Assembly (NCBI GenBank): GCA_949299455.1
Contig: CASGAN010000014.1
Location: 1 to 41,207, forward strand
Reading direction: 5' to 3'
Origin: an uncultured Oscillospiraceae bacterium
GTDB taxonomy: Bacteria > Bacillota > Clostridia > Oscillospirales > Ruminococcaceae
Length of the DNA stretch: 41,207 bases
The position numbers were made by a program, and so were the translations under genes. A model generated the notes under the pieces. That model searched no databases. It was not told the DNA's origin and worked only from the letters and a program-made list of their open reading frames with translations. Positions 8,295 to 16,945 of this stretch are shown here, one piece after another (position 1 is the first letter of the stretch; each line of letters opens with the position of its first letter).

Positions 8295-8981
8295 ATGGCA
8301 GCTCGTATTTTAGTGGTGGATGATGAATCGAGAATTCGGGATATCGTTTGTCAGTATTTGAAATTTGAGGAGTTTTCGTGTGCGGAGGCATCGAACGGCA
8401 AACAGGCCGTCGAGATGGCAACCGAGGGCGATCATCCGTTTGACTTAATTATCATGGATGTCATGATGCCGTTTATGGACGGTATCACGGCACTGCGTAT
8501 GATCCGGGAAAAATCGGATGTGCCGGTGATTCTTCTGACTGCAAAAGGTGAAGAATACGACAAGATTTTCGCTTTTGAACTGGGTGCGGATGACTATGTC
8601 GTCAAACCGTTTTCACCAAAAGAGCTGATTGCACGCGTCAAAGCGGTGCTTAAGCGCGTAAACGGCGGCGAGCCGGAGAAAAATGAAGAACCCTATCAGT
8701 ATAAAGATTTGGTGGTCAATCCGATGTCGTATGAAGTGACGATTGCAGGCAAAAAGCTTTCGCTCACACCGAAAGAGTTTGAACTGCTCGTGTGCTTTAT
8801 CAAAAACAAAGGCTCGGTTATGACACGTGAGCAGCTGCTCGATGAAATCTGGGGATACGATTTTTACGGCGATTCCCGTACCGTTGATACACACGTCAAA
8901 ATGCTCCGCAACAACCTTGGAGAATACCGCGAGCTGATCAAAACCGTTTGGGGTGTAGGCTATCGGTATGATGAAGAATAA
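8295..8981 (+). CDS. OmpR/PhoB-family response regulator
   Basis: The 228-residue protein has two parts. The receiver domain (1-120) has acidic-pocket residues D9 and D10, phospho-acceptor D55 (IIMDVMMP) and the switch/KPF motif DDYVVKPF. The C-terminal winged helix (about 130-227) has the OmpR-type LTPKEFELLVCFIKNKGSVMT and DSRTVDTHVKMLR recognition region. It should bind DNA as a phosphorylated dimer. An AGGAGGG site precedes the ATG. It overlaps the histidine kinase gene by 14 nt, so the two form a cognate pair. The signal and regulon cannot be deduced from the sequence. Confidence 0.93.
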   Translation: MAARILVVDDESRIRDIVCQYLKFEEFSCAEASNGKQAVEMATEGDHPFDLIIMDVMMPFMDGITALRMIREKSDVPVILLTAKGEEYDKIFAFELGADDYVVKPFSPKELIARVKAVLKRVNGGEPEKNEEPYQYKDLVVNPMSYEVTIAGKKLSLTPKEFELLVCFIKNKGSVMTREQLLDEIWGYDFYGDSRTVDTHVKMLRNNLGEYRELIKTVWGVGYRYDEE

Positions 8982-10476
8982 GCATTTTCGCGTTTCGCTG
9001 CTGTTAAAAATCTGGAGCGCCATCATGGCGGTGGTCATCGCTGTACTGCTGCTCATTTGGGGACTTCAGGTCGTGTTTTTGGAACAGTACTATGTCGGAA
9101 TGAAAAAATCGGAGTTTTCTGCTGTATGCGATCAGATCGCAGAGGAAATTAACCGGTTTGGCTATGTCGGTTCGCAGAGCGGTATTTTGGACCTTGTTGC
9201 AAAAAATCGGCTTTGTGTACAGATTGTCCAGCGAAGCGGACAGGTTATTCAAGTCGAAGGTATGCCGTACGACTGTTATATTCATAAACGAAACAGCGGT
9301 GTCGGACAGGAACTCGTCCGACGTGCAAGGGAAGGCGAGATCACAGAACCTTTGGATGTCTGGGATCAGGCATCCAAAACGGAGTATCTGATTTTCTGTA
9401 CCCAAAAATATTCCGCTTACGATGAAGATCCTTATGTGCTGCTTGTCAATCAAACACTGGCGCCGGTGCGGGAGGCTGCAACGGTCACAAGCAACCAGCT
9501 TGCATATTTATCGATCATTTTGGTGGTACTGGCAACGATTGCAGCGTTTTTGATTGCGCGGTTTATTTCAAAACCGATTCGGACGTTGTCCAATGCAGCA
9601 CAGGATGTCGCCCGCGGAGATCTTGATGTTTCGGTTCCGGTGAAAAATAACGACGAGATCGGCGATTTGTGCGAAAACTTCAACCGCATGACGACTGAGC
9701 TTTCCAAGGTGAACCGCTTGCAGCGGGAACTGGTTACCAATCTGTCGCACGATTTGCGGACACCGCTCACGATGATCCGCGGCTATGCCGAAATGATTAA
9801 GGACATCACCGGCGACAACAAGGAAAAACGCGAGGAGCAGCTCGATATTATTGTTGATGAAACGAACCGCTTAAACCGATTGGCAAGCGATGCGCTAGAT
9901 CTTTCCCGGATGCAGGCCGGTCAGGTCATGATGAACAAGACCGTGTTTGACGGTGCGAAAAAGCTGCATGACATTCTGTCGCGCTATCAGCTTTTGTCCG
10001 AAACAGAAGGCTTTACGTTTGTGTGCAACACGCCGGATTCCTGTTTTGTCTATGCGGATGAAATGCGGATTGAGCAGGTGATTTATAACCTTTTAAATAA
10101 CGCGGTCAACCATATCGGTGAGCCGAAAGTGATTACAGCGTCGCTTGTTGTGCAAAACGGCATTGCGTATATTTCCGTGAAAGACACCGGCAAAGGCATT
10201 CGTCCGGAGGATTTGCCGCTCATTTGGGATCGGTATTATAAACCGTACCGCAAGACGGATCGTCCGGGTATGGGAACCGGACTGGGACTTTCTATTGTCA
10301 AAGCGATTTTGAACGGGCACAATGCACCGTTCGGCGTTGATACGGCGCTCGGCAAGGGAAGCACATTCTGGTTTGGACTCACGGTGTATGACGAAACGAA
10401 GCCGCTGCCAAATGAAGAACATACAGCGCAGAAAGAAGAGGGAGCCAATGGATCAGCAAACGCAGGCAAAAATTGA
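8968..10476 (+). CDS. Membrane sensor histidine kinase
   Basis: The 502-residue protein has TM1 at about 15-37, an extracytoplasmic sensor of roughly 140 residues, TM2 at about 179-199 and a HAMP linker (RFISKPIRTLSNAAQDVARGD). The HisKA domain has phospho-acceptor H261 in LSHDLRTPLTMIRGY. The ATPase domain has the N box (NLLNNAVNH), G1 (VKDTGKGI) and G2 (GTGLGLSIVKAIL). It should autophosphorylate and pass phosphate to the regulator encoded just upstream. The start ATG lies inside the regulator gene; the next codon is also ATG. The last 29 nt overlap the nucleotidyltransferase gene. Confidence 0.93.
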   Translation: MMKNKHFRVSLLLKIWSAIMAVVIAVLLLIWGLQVVFLEQYYVGMKKSEFSAVCDQIAEEINRFGYVGSQSGILDLVAKNRLCVQIVQRSGQVIQVEGMPYDCYIHKRNSGVGQELVRRAREGEITEPLDVWDQASKTEYLIFCTQKYSAYDEDPYVLLVNQTLAPVREAATVTSNQLAYLSIILVVLATIAAFLIARFISKPIRTLSNAAQDVARGDLDVSVPVKNNDEIGDLCENFNRMTTELSKVNRLQRELVTNLSHDLRTPLTMIRGYAEMIKDITGDNKEKREEQLDIIVDETNRLNRLASDALDLSRMQAGQVMMNKTVFDGAKKLHDILSRYQLLSETEGFTFVCNTPDSCFVYADEMRIEQVIYNLLNNAVNHIGEPKVITASLVVQNGIAYISVKDTGKGIRPEDLPLIWDRYYKPYRKTDRPGMGTGLGLSIVKAILNGHNAPFGVDTALGKGSTFWFGLTVYDETKPLPNEEHTAQKEEGANGSANAGKN

Positions 10477-11284
10477 TGCGATTATTGAGATATTAAAGCA
10501 AACAACAACGGGAAGATGTGCGATTGCACTGGCAGGTGCACACGCAAAAGGCGTTGCCGATCCGTCGTCGGATATTGATCTGTATCTGTTTGCGGACGGC
10601 GCAAAGCCGTATCCGGAGCGCAAAGCAATCATCACGGCCGCCGCGGACGCGGGTACAACGCCGTGGATTGATGAATCGTTTGATGCGACGCCGTGGGGCG
10701 GCAGCATGGATTTTACGTATCAGGGCACACCGGTAGAAGTAACGGCGCGCACGATCGAGAAAATGGATGCAGGTGTCAAGGATTGTTTAGACGGAGTATT
10801 TTCAATTATTCCGGCAACATGGACGTCAAACGGATATTACACATATATCTATCTGTGCGAGGCAAGCTTCATTAAACCGGTATATGACCCGGACGGAGTC
10901 ATCAAACAGTATAACGAGCAGGCGCGCGTGTATCCGAGAAAGCTCAAAGAGGCGATTATCCGCGAATTTATGGGCAGGGCTGATACATGGCTTGAGAACT
11001 TCCACTATGAAAGTGCGATTCGCCGGGCGGATCTGATGTTTATTGCGCCGATTCTTGTGCACACGGTGATGGATTTTGTGCAGGTGATTTTCGCGGTCAA
11101 TGAAACGTATTTCACCGGCGACAAAAAACTGGAAAAGGCACTTAGCACGCTGCCATATTGTCCAAGTGCACTGCTTCAAAACGTGGAATTTCTGCTGTCT
11201 GCACCGCGGGATGTTGATGCATTGCTTCGGCAGCGGGAGCTTTTACGTGCGGTCAGAGCGGATTTGGCGGCGCATATCGACTGA
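10448..11284 (+). CDS. Nucleotidyltransferase-domain protein of unknown substrate
   Basis: This 278-residue protein begins with a pol-beta-type nucleotidyltransferase fold: a variant GS loop (LAGAHAKGVADPSSDIDLYLF) with metal-binding D42 and D44, and a likely third carboxylate in the PVEVTART strand near residue 97. The rest is helical and may be a HEPN-like or substrate-binding domain. Enzymes of this kind transfer NMP to small molecules such as aminoglycosides, or to proteins or RNA; nothing here fixes the substrate. The ATG at 10448 was chosen because GAGGGAG lies just upstream and family alignment starts there. It overlaps the kinase gene by 29 nt, so it is likely expressed with the two-component system. 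Confidence 0.78.
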   Translation: MDQQTQAKIDAIIEILKQTTTGRCAIALAGAHAKGVADPSSDIDLYLFADGAKPYPERKAIITAAADAGTTPWIDESFDATPWGGSMDFTYQGTPVEVTARTIEKMDAGVKDCLDGVFSIIPATWTSNGYYTYIYLCEASFIKPVYDPDGVIKQYNEQARVYPRKLKEAIIREFMGRADTWLENFHYESAIRRADLMFIAPILVHTVMDFVQVIFAVNETYFTGDKKLEKALSTLPYCPSALLQNVEFLLSAPRDVDALLRQRELLRAVRADLAAHID

Positions 11285-11320
11285 TCTTTTTTGAGAAAGA
11301 TCAATTTTGTTTGATTTTTC
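11282..11320 (+). terminator. Probable terminator of the two-component operon
   Basis: An 8-bp stem TGATCTTT/AAAGATCA (11282-11289 with 11296-11303) overlaps the stop codon and is followed by an interrupted T-rich stretch. The stem is AT-rich, so termination may be partial. Confidence 0.55.
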
Positions 11321-11333
11321 CGAAAAAAACAGC

Positions 11334-11362
11334 TTGCTTTTTTGCTTTGGATATGATATTAT
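11334..11362 (+). promoter_or_regulatory. SigA-type promoter of rpmE
   Basis: TTGCTT (11334-11339), a 17-bp spacer and TATTAT (11357-11362) lie about 40 nt before the rpmE start. Confidence 0.68.
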
Positions 11363-11402
11363 ATTGAATTGTAAGACTAACGCTTTGAAAGAGGTGAAGA
11401 AG

Positions 11403-11600
11403 TTGAAACAGGGAATTCATCCGAATTACGAACAGACTACAATCAAATGTGCTTGCGGAGAGGTTATCGAAACCGGTTCTACAAGAAAAGACATCAGAGT
11501 TGAGGTATGCTCGAAATGTCATCCGTTCTTCACCGGACGTCAGAAACTCAATGACACCGGCGGACGTGTCGACAGATTCAAAAAACGTTTCGGCATGTAA
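11403..11600 (+). CDS. rpmE: 50S ribosomal protein L31 (zinc-binding form)
   Basis: The 65-residue protein starts [16 protein letters not shown], the typical L31 N-terminus. It has all four zinc ligands of the C+ form (C16, C18, C36, C39) and the conserved HPFFTG and [10 protein letters not shown] segments. L31 bridges the ribosomal subunits; the zinc form is the one normally made in zinc-replete cells. The start is a TTG placed 6 nt after GAGGTG. An upstream in-frame extension exists but would cross the promoter. Confidence 0.95.
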   Translation: MKQGIHPNYEQTTIKCACGEVIETGSTRKDIRVEVCSKCHPFFTGRQKLNDTGGRVDRFKKRFGM

Positions 11601-11621
11601 TCTTTTGCTCCGGCACAAAAT

Positions 11622-11654
11622 AAGCGATGCAGAATCCTGCATCGCTTTCTGTTT
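11622..11654 (+). terminator. Terminator after rpmE
   Basis: A perfect 11-bp stem (11622-11632 with 11637-11647) has loop AATC and is followed by an interrupted T run. Confidence 0.75.
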
Positions 11655-11698
11655 GTTACGGGATAAAAAATCGGTCGAAAAAACAGGAGGCGGTTCGT

Positions 11699-12322
11699 GT
11701 GACATCGTATAAAACTATCAAAGAAGCGGCGACAGCTGAGTTTGTGGAACGAAAATCGCGCTTTATCGGACACATTGCGCCGGTCAAAACCGAAGAGGAA
11801 GCGCAGGCGTTTGTGGCCAAAATCTCAAAAGAGCACTGGAACGCCACCCACAATGTCTATGCCTATGTCATCCGCGAGGGGCAGATTTCGCGTTGTTCGG
11901 ATAACGGTGAGCCGCAGGGAACTGCCGGTGTCCCGACGCTGGATGTTCTGCAAAAAGAGGGACTTACGGACGTTTGTGTCGTTGTCACGCGTTATTTCGG
12001 CGGTATTCTGTTAGGTACCGGCGGACTGGTGCGCGCGTATTCCCATGGCGCGAAAATTGCCGTCGATGCGGCGCATGTGATGCATATGGCACCGTGTATC
12101 CGTATGACGGTGCGGTGCGAATACGGCTTTTACGGCAAGCTTACCTATCTTCTGCCAGATTATCAGATCCGAGTGGAGGACAGCGTATTTGCCGAGGATG
12201 TGACACTGACGCTCATCATCCGCAAAGATCGCTACGAGCCGTTTGAAAAGGCACTTACAGAACTGTCGAACGGGCAGGTGTCTCCGGTGGTGACTGACAC
12301 GTTTTTTGACGATATGCCATGA
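11699..12322 (+). CDS. YigZ/IMPACT family protein
   Basis: This 207-residue protein has the conserved N-terminal IMPACT domain, including the segments GEPQGTAGVPTLD and VVVTRYFGGILLGTGGLVRAY, and a C-terminal ferredoxin-like (DUF1949-type) domain. Eukaryotic IMPACT inhibits Gcn2; the bacterial YigZ/YvyE role is not established, although the structure suggests nucleic-acid binding. The start is the GTG 8 nt downstream of a perfect AGGAGG (11685-11690). The frame remains open upstream but through the rpmE terminator, so the earlier start was rejected. Confidence 0.88.
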   Translation: MTSYKTIKEAATAEFVERKSRFIGHIAPVKTEEEAQAFVAKISKEHWNATHNVYAYVIREGQISRCSDNGEPQGTAGVPTLDVLQKEGLTDVCVVVTRYFGGILLGTGGLVRAYSHGAKIAVDAAHVMHMAPCIRMTVRCEYGFYGKLTYLLPDYQIRVEDSVFAEDVTLTLIIRKDRYEPFEKALTELSNGQVSPVVTDTFFDDMP

Positions 12323-12417
12323 TTTTTAAAAAAATTATTTTTTTCAAAAAGGATTTTTTGATTTTTTTCTGTATTATATAGTTGGAACTTATTTTTTAGC
12401 GGAAAAGAGGCGAAACG
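12323..12417 (+). other. AT-rich intergenic region upstream of dgt
   Basis: These 95 nt are very A/T-rich with long T and A runs. A TATTATATA stretch (12372-12380) could be a -10 region, but no convincing -35 lies 16-18 bp upstream. I see no clear terminator hairpin. Confidence 0.4.
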
Positions 12418-13416
12418 ATGACCATTCGCGAAACATTTGAGCAGATGGAACAGCAAACGCTGTCTGCTTATGCGGCGCATGTCACAAATACGCGCGGCAG
12501 AACACGGCCGGTGACACCATGTGATCTGCGTACAGCTTATCAGCGGGATCGCGACCGCATCATTCACAGCAATGCGTTTCGGCTGTTAAAACATAAAACA
12601 CAGGTGTTTTTGGCGCCGTCGAGCGATCATTATCGTACTCGCCTCACACATACGCTTGAAGTTTCGCAGATTTCAAGGACGGCGGCACGTGCGCTCCGGT
12701 TAAACGAGGATTTGACCGAGGCGATTGCACTCGGGCATGATCTTGGACACACGCCGTTTGGTCATGTCGGAGAACGGGCGCTCGATACGCTGTGTGAAAA
12801 CGGGTTTCGTCACAATTTGCAGAGTGTGCGTGTGGTGGAACTCTTGGAAAACGAGGGCCGCGGCTTAAATCTCACCTATGAGGTCAAAAACGGTATTGCC
12901 TGCCATTCGGACGACACCGCGCCTGCACAAACATTGGAAGGTCAGATTGTGCGTATTTGCGATAAAGTCGCATATATTAACCACGACATTGAAGATGCAG
13001 TGCGTGCAGGTGTGCTGCGGGACACGGATCTTCCGTATGACTGTTTGTACATCTTAGGACGCACCAAAAGCGAGCGGATTACAACGATCCTGCGTTCGAT
13101 TGTTGAGCATTCGACCGATTCGATCCGCATGGCGCCCGAGATTTATAAAGCGCATCTGCGGCTGAAGGATTTTATGTTCGATGAGGTGTACCGCACACCG
13201 GCCGCCAGAGCACAGGAGGACAAAGCGCACGGCGTGATGGAGGCGCTTTATACCTATTTTTATGATAATCCGGAAAAACTCCCCGATTTTTACGGACAGA
13301 TTATCCGGCGGTTCGGCCTTTCTAAGGCGGTGTGCGATCATATCGCCGGCATGACGGACCACTATGCGGTGGAGCTTTACAAAGAACTGTTTATTCCGAA
13401 GTTTTGGACGCGCTGA
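12418..13416 (+). CDS. dgt: Deoxyguanosinetriphosphate triphosphohydrolase-like protein (HD domain)
   Basis: The 332-residue HD-superfamily hydrolase begins with the dGTPase signature RDRDRIIHSNAFRLLKHKTQVF. Its metal ligands are H78 (RLTHTLEV), H107-D108 (ALGHDLGHTPFGH) and the later Asp of NHDIEDAV. Enzymes of this class cut dNTPs to the deoxynucleoside and triphosphate, adjusting dNTP pools. The type-2 dGTPase-like group often sits before dnaG in Clostridia, as here, with 15 nt between them. AGAGG lies 7 nt before the ATG. Confidence 0.9.
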   Translation: MTIRETFEQMEQQTLSAYAAHVTNTRGRTRPVTPCDLRTAYQRDRDRIIHSNAFRLLKHKTQVFLAPSSDHYRTRLTHTLEVSQISRTAARALRLNEDLTEAIALGHDLGHTPFGHVGERALDTLCENGFRHNLQSVRVVELLENEGRGLNLTYEVKNGIACHSDDTAPAQTLEGQIVRICDKVAYINHDIEDAVRAGVLRDTDLPYDCLYILGRTKSERITTILRSIVEHSTDSIRMAPEIYKAHLRLKDFMFDEVYRTPAARAQEDKAHGVMEALYTYFYDNPEKLPDFYGQIIRRFGLSKAVCDHIAGMTDHYAVELYKELFIPKFWTR

Positions 13417-13431
13417 TCGGAGGGATGCATT

Positions 13432-15180
13432 GTGATTCCGCGCAGTTTTATCGAACAGCTTGTATCGCAGTGCGATATCGAAGATCTGATTCGTTCCTAT
13501 ATTGACATCAAAAAGGCAGGACGTACCCTAAAGGGATTGTGTCCGTTTCACTCGGAAAAAACGCCGTCGTTTGTGGTGTATCCGGAAAGCCAGTCGTTTT
13601 ACTGTTTCGGATGCGGAAAAGGCGGCGATGCCATCCGGTTTGTGATGGAAGCGGAGCATCTTGACTATCCGGAAGCGGTGCGGTATCTTGCCAAACGGAT
13701 GGGACTTGCCGTTCCCGAGGATGGCGACGACCGTGCGGCACGTCATAAAGCGCGCATTTACAGCTTAAACCGAGAAGCCGCACGCTTTTTTCACCGGTGC
13801 TTAAAATCACCGGCAGGTGCTTCCGGCTATGAATATTTAAAAGGCCGCGGCCTTTCCGATGCGACAATTACGACATACGGACTTGGCTTTGCACCTGATT
13901 CGTGGGACAGTCTGCGAGAGTTTCTGCGCAGCAAGGGCTATACGCAGGAGGAAATGCTCGATGCGGCAGTCGTTTCCCGTTCGTCAAAAGGACATGTGTA
14001 CGATAAATTCCGAAACCGTGTCATTTTCCCGATCATTGATTTAAAAGGAAGTGTTGTGGGATTCGGCGGACGCGTATTAGATGACAGTAAGCCGAAATAT
14101 TTAAACACGGACGACACGCCGGTGTTTAAAAAAAGCCGGAATCTGTTTTCGCTGAATTTTGCGAAAGGAAAAACGAACGGCAGGCTCATTCTGGCGGAAG
14201 GATATATGGATGTGATCTCCATCTATGCCGCCGGATTTGAAAATGTCGTCGCAACGCTCGGCACAGCACTCACGGAAGAACAAGCGAGGCTTATGAGCAA
14301 ATATGCCGAGGAAGTCGTGATTGCCTATGACTCCGACGGGCCGGGACAAGCCGCCACACACCGTGCGATCAATCTGCTTGGTGCGGCAGGGCTTTCGGTG
14401 AAGGTGCTCCATATGGAGGGCGCAAAAGACCCCGATGAATATATCAAGACGTTCGGCGCCAAACGGTTCGAAATTTTACTAAACCATGCGTCCGACATGA
14501 TCGCCTATGAGCTTGAGCAGGTAAAGTCCCGTGTCGATATGAAAACCGACATGGGGAAAATCGAATATGTCAAGCGATGCGCTTACATTCTTTCGGAAAT
14601 TGACGATCCGCTTTCGCGTGAAGTGTACGCGGCAACGGTTGCTCGTGAAGCCGGGATTCCGGCAGAAACGGTGATGACACAGCTGTCTGCAGTGCTATCA
14701 AAAAAGCGGCGCACCCGTGAGAAAAAAGAGTGGGAAGCGATCCAGACAAACCGCGAAGTCGTGCGCGACCGGTTAAACCCTGAGCGTGCGCAGCATTTAA
14801 AGGAAGCGGCAGCCGAGGAGGGCATCATTGCTTATCTGTTCCGCCATCCGGACGGATATGACCGTGTTCTGCGGGAAATTTCCCCCGACCAATTTGTCAC
14901 AAGCTATCATAAGCGCGTATTTTCCGCGATGAAACAGCTTTATGATGAGGGCGGGGATGTGTCGCTTTCATTGATTGGGACACTGCTTTCGAGCGAGGAA
15001 ACAAGCGGTGTCGCACGGATTCTGGCACGTTCTTCAGAGTTTGCAGTGACGGAGGAAATGCTCGCGGACTATATTCGGGTGCTCAAGTCGTTTCATGAGG
15101 TGCTTTCCGCTGATTCCGTCAAAACGGCGGATGCCAGCGAAATCGAACAGTACCGTCAAAAACTCAAATCAAAAAAATAA
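13432..15180 (+). CDS. dnaG: DNA primase DnaG
   Basis: DnaG makes RNA primers at the replication fork. The 582 residues show the CHC2 zinc finger (C37, H40, C58, C61), the central RNA-polymerase domain (FRNRVIFPIIDLKGSVVGFGGR), the TOPRIM fold with catalytic E256 (LILAEGYMDV) and the D300-S-D302 metal site (AYDSDGPG), then a C-terminal helicase-interaction domain at about 450-582. The start is GTG, 7 nt after GGAGGG. A small hairpin overlaps its stop codon, between it and sigA. Confidence 0.96.
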   Translation: MIPRSFIEQLVSQCDIEDLIRSYIDIKKAGRTLKGLCPFHSEKTPSFVVYPESQSFYCFGCGKGGDAIRFVMEAEHLDYPEAVRYLAKRMGLAVPEDGDDRAARHKARIYSLNREAARFFHRCLKSPAGASGYEYLKGRGLSDATITTYGLGFAPDSWDSLREFLRSKGYTQEEMLDAAVVSRSSKGHVYDKFRNRVIFPIIDLKGSVVGFGGRVLDDSKPKYLNTDDTPVFKKSRNLFSLNFAKGKTNGRLILAEGYMDVISIYAAGFENVVATLGTALTEEQARLMSKYAEEVVIAYDSDGPGQAATHRAINLLGAAGLSVKVLHMEGAKDPDEYIKTFGAKRFEILLNHASDMIAYELEQVKSRVDMKTDMGKIEYVKRCAYILSEIDDPLSREVYAATVAREAGIPAETVMTQLSAVLSKKRRTREKKEWEAIQTNREVVRDRLNPERAQHLKEAAAEEGIIAYLFRHPDGYDRVLREISPDQFVTSYHKRVFSAMKQLYDEGGDVSLSLIGTLLSSEETSGVARILARSSEFAVTEEMLADYIRVLKSFHEVLSADSVKTADASEIEQYRQKLKSKK

Positions 15181-15199
15181 CGGACTTGTCCGTTTTTTC
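15179..15199 (+). terminator. Short hairpin with T tract between dnaG and sigA
   Basis: AACGGA-CTTG-TCCGTT (15179-15194) followed by T's begins inside the dnaG TAA. With a 6-bp stem it is a weak intrinsic terminator or attenuator that would let part of the transcripts through to sigA. Confidence 0.55.
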
Positions 15200-15236
15200 A
15201 TAGATCACCACGCGTTTTTAAAAGGAGACTACTTTT

Positions 15237-16313
15237 ATGGCAGAAAAGAAAAACACCGTTGCCGATTTGCTGGAACATGGCAAGGTAAGCGGCAAAGTTA
15301 CAACACAGGAAATTACAGACGCACTCGAGGACTTGAACTATGACATGGAGCAGGTGGAGGAGCTCTACGAGTCGCTGAAAGCAAATAATATTGAGGTGGT
15401 CGAGAACTTTACCGCCGACTTAACGATTGATTTTGATCATAATGAAACCGATTCTGTTGAAATGCAGCTGCAGGTAGAAGGCGTGAATATCGATGACCCG
15501 GTCAAGGTTTACTTAAAAGAAATCGGCCGCGTGCCGCTTTTAACGACCGATGAGGAAATCAGCCTTGCAACCCGCATGGCAAACGGCGATATCAGCGCAA
15601 GAAAACGACTTTCCGAAGCAAACCTGCGTCTGGTTGTCAGCATTGCAAAACGGTATGTCGGCCGTGGTATGCAGTTCCTTGACCTGATTCAGGAGGGAAA
15701 CCTGGGCCTTATCAAAGCGGTCGAAAAATTCGACTATACGAAAGGCTTTAAATTCTCGACGTATGCAACATGGTGGATTCGTCAGGCAATCACCCGTGCA
15801 ATTGCCGATCAGGCGCGTACCATCCGTATTCCGGTGCATATGGTCGAAACGATCAACAAGGTCAAAAAGGTGTCGAGCCAGCTTTTGCATAAAAACGGTC
15901 ACGAGGCAAGCGCCGAGGAAATCGCGGAAGAGCTCGATATGCCGATCGACAAGGTGCGTGAGATCATGCGTGTCGCACAGGAGCCGGTTTCGCTCGAAAC
16001 ACCGATTGGTGAGGAAGAGGACAGCCACTTGGGAGACTTTATCCCCGATGATGAGGCGCTTGCACCTGACGATGCAGCTTCACATATTCTGCTCAAAGAG
16101 CAGCTGTCGAATGTGCTTTCGACATTGACTGAGCGTGAGGAAAAAGTACTTCGTCTGCGCTTTGGACTGGAGGACGGCCGTTCTCGCACACTCGAAGAGG
16201 TCGGCAAGGAGTTTAACGTCACCCGTGAGCGTATCCGTCAGATCGAGGCAAAAGCACTGCGTAAACTGCGTCATCCGAGCCGCAGCAAAAAGCTTAAGGA
16301 CTTTTTGGATTAA
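15237..16313 (+). CDS. rpoD: RNA polymerase primary sigma factor SigA (RpoD)
   Basis: SigA is the vegetative sigma factor; the promoters in this window match its TTGACA/TATAAT preference. The 358 residues contain a short acidic region 1.1 and region 1.2 ([16 protein letters not shown]). Region 2 has the [21 protein letters not shown] core-binding stretch and the [16 protein letters not shown] -10 recognition helix. Region 3 and region 4 follow, with [20 protein letters not shown] for -35 recognition. The length equals typical Firmicutes SigA. AAAGGAG lies 9 nt before the ATG. The dnaG-rpoD order is the conserved macromolecular-synthesis operon. No terminator is seen after it; the next promoter starts 5 nt past the stop. 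Confidence 0.98.
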   Translation: MAEKKNTVADLLEHGKVSGKVTTQEITDALEDLNYDMEQVEELYESLKANNIEVVENFTADLTIDFDHNETDSVEMQLQVEGVNIDDPVKVYLKEIGRVPLLTTDEEISLATRMANGDISARKRLSEANLRLVVSIAKRYVGRGMQFLDLIQEGNLGLIKAVEKFDYTKGFKFSTYATWWIRQAITRAIADQARTIRIPVHMVETINKVKKVSSQLLHKNGHEASAEEIAEELDMPIDKVREIMRVAQEPVSLETPIGEEEDSHLGDFIPDDEALAPDDAASHILLKEQLSNVLSTLTEREEKVLRLRFGLEDGRSRTLEEVGKEFNVTRERIRQIEAKALRKLRHPSRSKKLKDFLD

Positions 16314-16318
16314 AAGAT

Positions 16319-16353
16319 TTGACTTTTCCGGAACAATGGACTATAATGTATAG
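16319..16353 (+). promoter_or_regulatory. Consensus promoter of the Rrf2 gene with overlapping palindrome
   Basis: TTGACT (16319-16324), a 17-bp spacer and TATAAT (16342-16347). The perfect inverted repeat CTATA-ATG-TATAG (16341-16353) covers the -10 box, and another TATAG copy follows about 12 bp downstream. This is a candidate operator for autoregulation. Confidence 0.75.
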
Positions 16354-16390
16354 TAATACAGTATAGTTTTAACTGGAAAGGGGTGTGCGG

Positions 16391-16783
16391 ATGCATATTA
16401 CATTGGAATCGGATTATGCCGTGCGGATTGTCGTATATCTGGCAAAGCGGGGATGCCGCTGTGATGCGAATACGATTGCACAGAACACCGGCGTAACGCT
16501 GCGATTTGCACTCAAAATTTTAAGAAATCTTGTGAGCGGCGGAATGGTGCGTTCATTTAAAGGCACGCAGGGCGGATATGAACTGAATCGTTCTCCCGAA
16601 GACATCACATTGCGTGATATTCTGGAGCTTGTAGAGGGAAAATATGTGTTCAGCCGCTGTTTGGAAAGTGGTGACTGCACACGGCCGGAAAACACCTGCT
16701 GTAAAGTACAGCGTGTGTTCTTTGATATCAGCAAGACGGTGCAGGAAAAACTGGCTGCTGTTACGGTTGCCGATTTGTTATAA
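16391..16783 (+). CDS. Rrf2-family transcriptional regulator with three-Cys motif
   Basis: The 130 residues form an Rrf2 winged-helix protein: N-terminal MHITLESDYAVRIVVYLA, a helix-turn-helix at about 24-50, the wing SFKGTQGGYELNRSPEDITLRDI, then the dimerisation helix. C90, C96 and C103/C104 lie where IscR-type members bind an Fe-S cluster (IscR C92, C98, C104), so redox or Fe-S sensing is likely but not shown. The ATG at 16391 follows AAAGGGG at a proper distance; a GTG two codons earlier is possible. It sits alone between sigA and yicC with its own promoter and terminator, so its target could be its own gene or distant genes. Confidence 0.87.
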   Translation: MHITLESDYAVRIVVYLAKRGCRCDANTIAQNTGVTLRFALKILRNLVSGGMVRSFKGTQGGYELNRSPEDITLRDILELVEGKYVFSRCLESGDCTRPENTCCKVQRVFFDISKTVQEKLAAVTVADLL

Positions 16784-16786
16784 GAA

Positions 16787-16819
16787 AGAAAGCCGATGGT
16801 TCCATCGGCTTTTCTTTTT
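16787..16819 (+). terminator. Terminator after the Rrf2 gene
   Basis: The stem AAGCCGATGG/CCATCGGCTT (16790-16799 with 16802-16811) has a minimal loop and is followed by TTCTTTTTG. Confidence 0.85.
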
Positions 16820-16892
16820 GATTTTTAATTGTAAATATATTGTGAATAATATGAATAAAAAATAAAGTTTTGCAGTTTCACGCGGAGAAATC

Positions 16893-16901
16893 TGATACAA
16901 T
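16893..16901 (+). promoter_or_regulatory. Extended -10 promoter before yicC
   Basis: TGaTACAAT (16893-16901) is an extended -10 element about 45 nt before the yicC ATG. No good -35 is seen. It is the likely head of the yicC-remA-gmk-rpoZ-priA operon. Confidence 0.55.
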
Positions 16902-16945
16902 ACCGATTGGAAATTGCTTTTTTAAAAAGGAGGCGGTTGCTTTTT

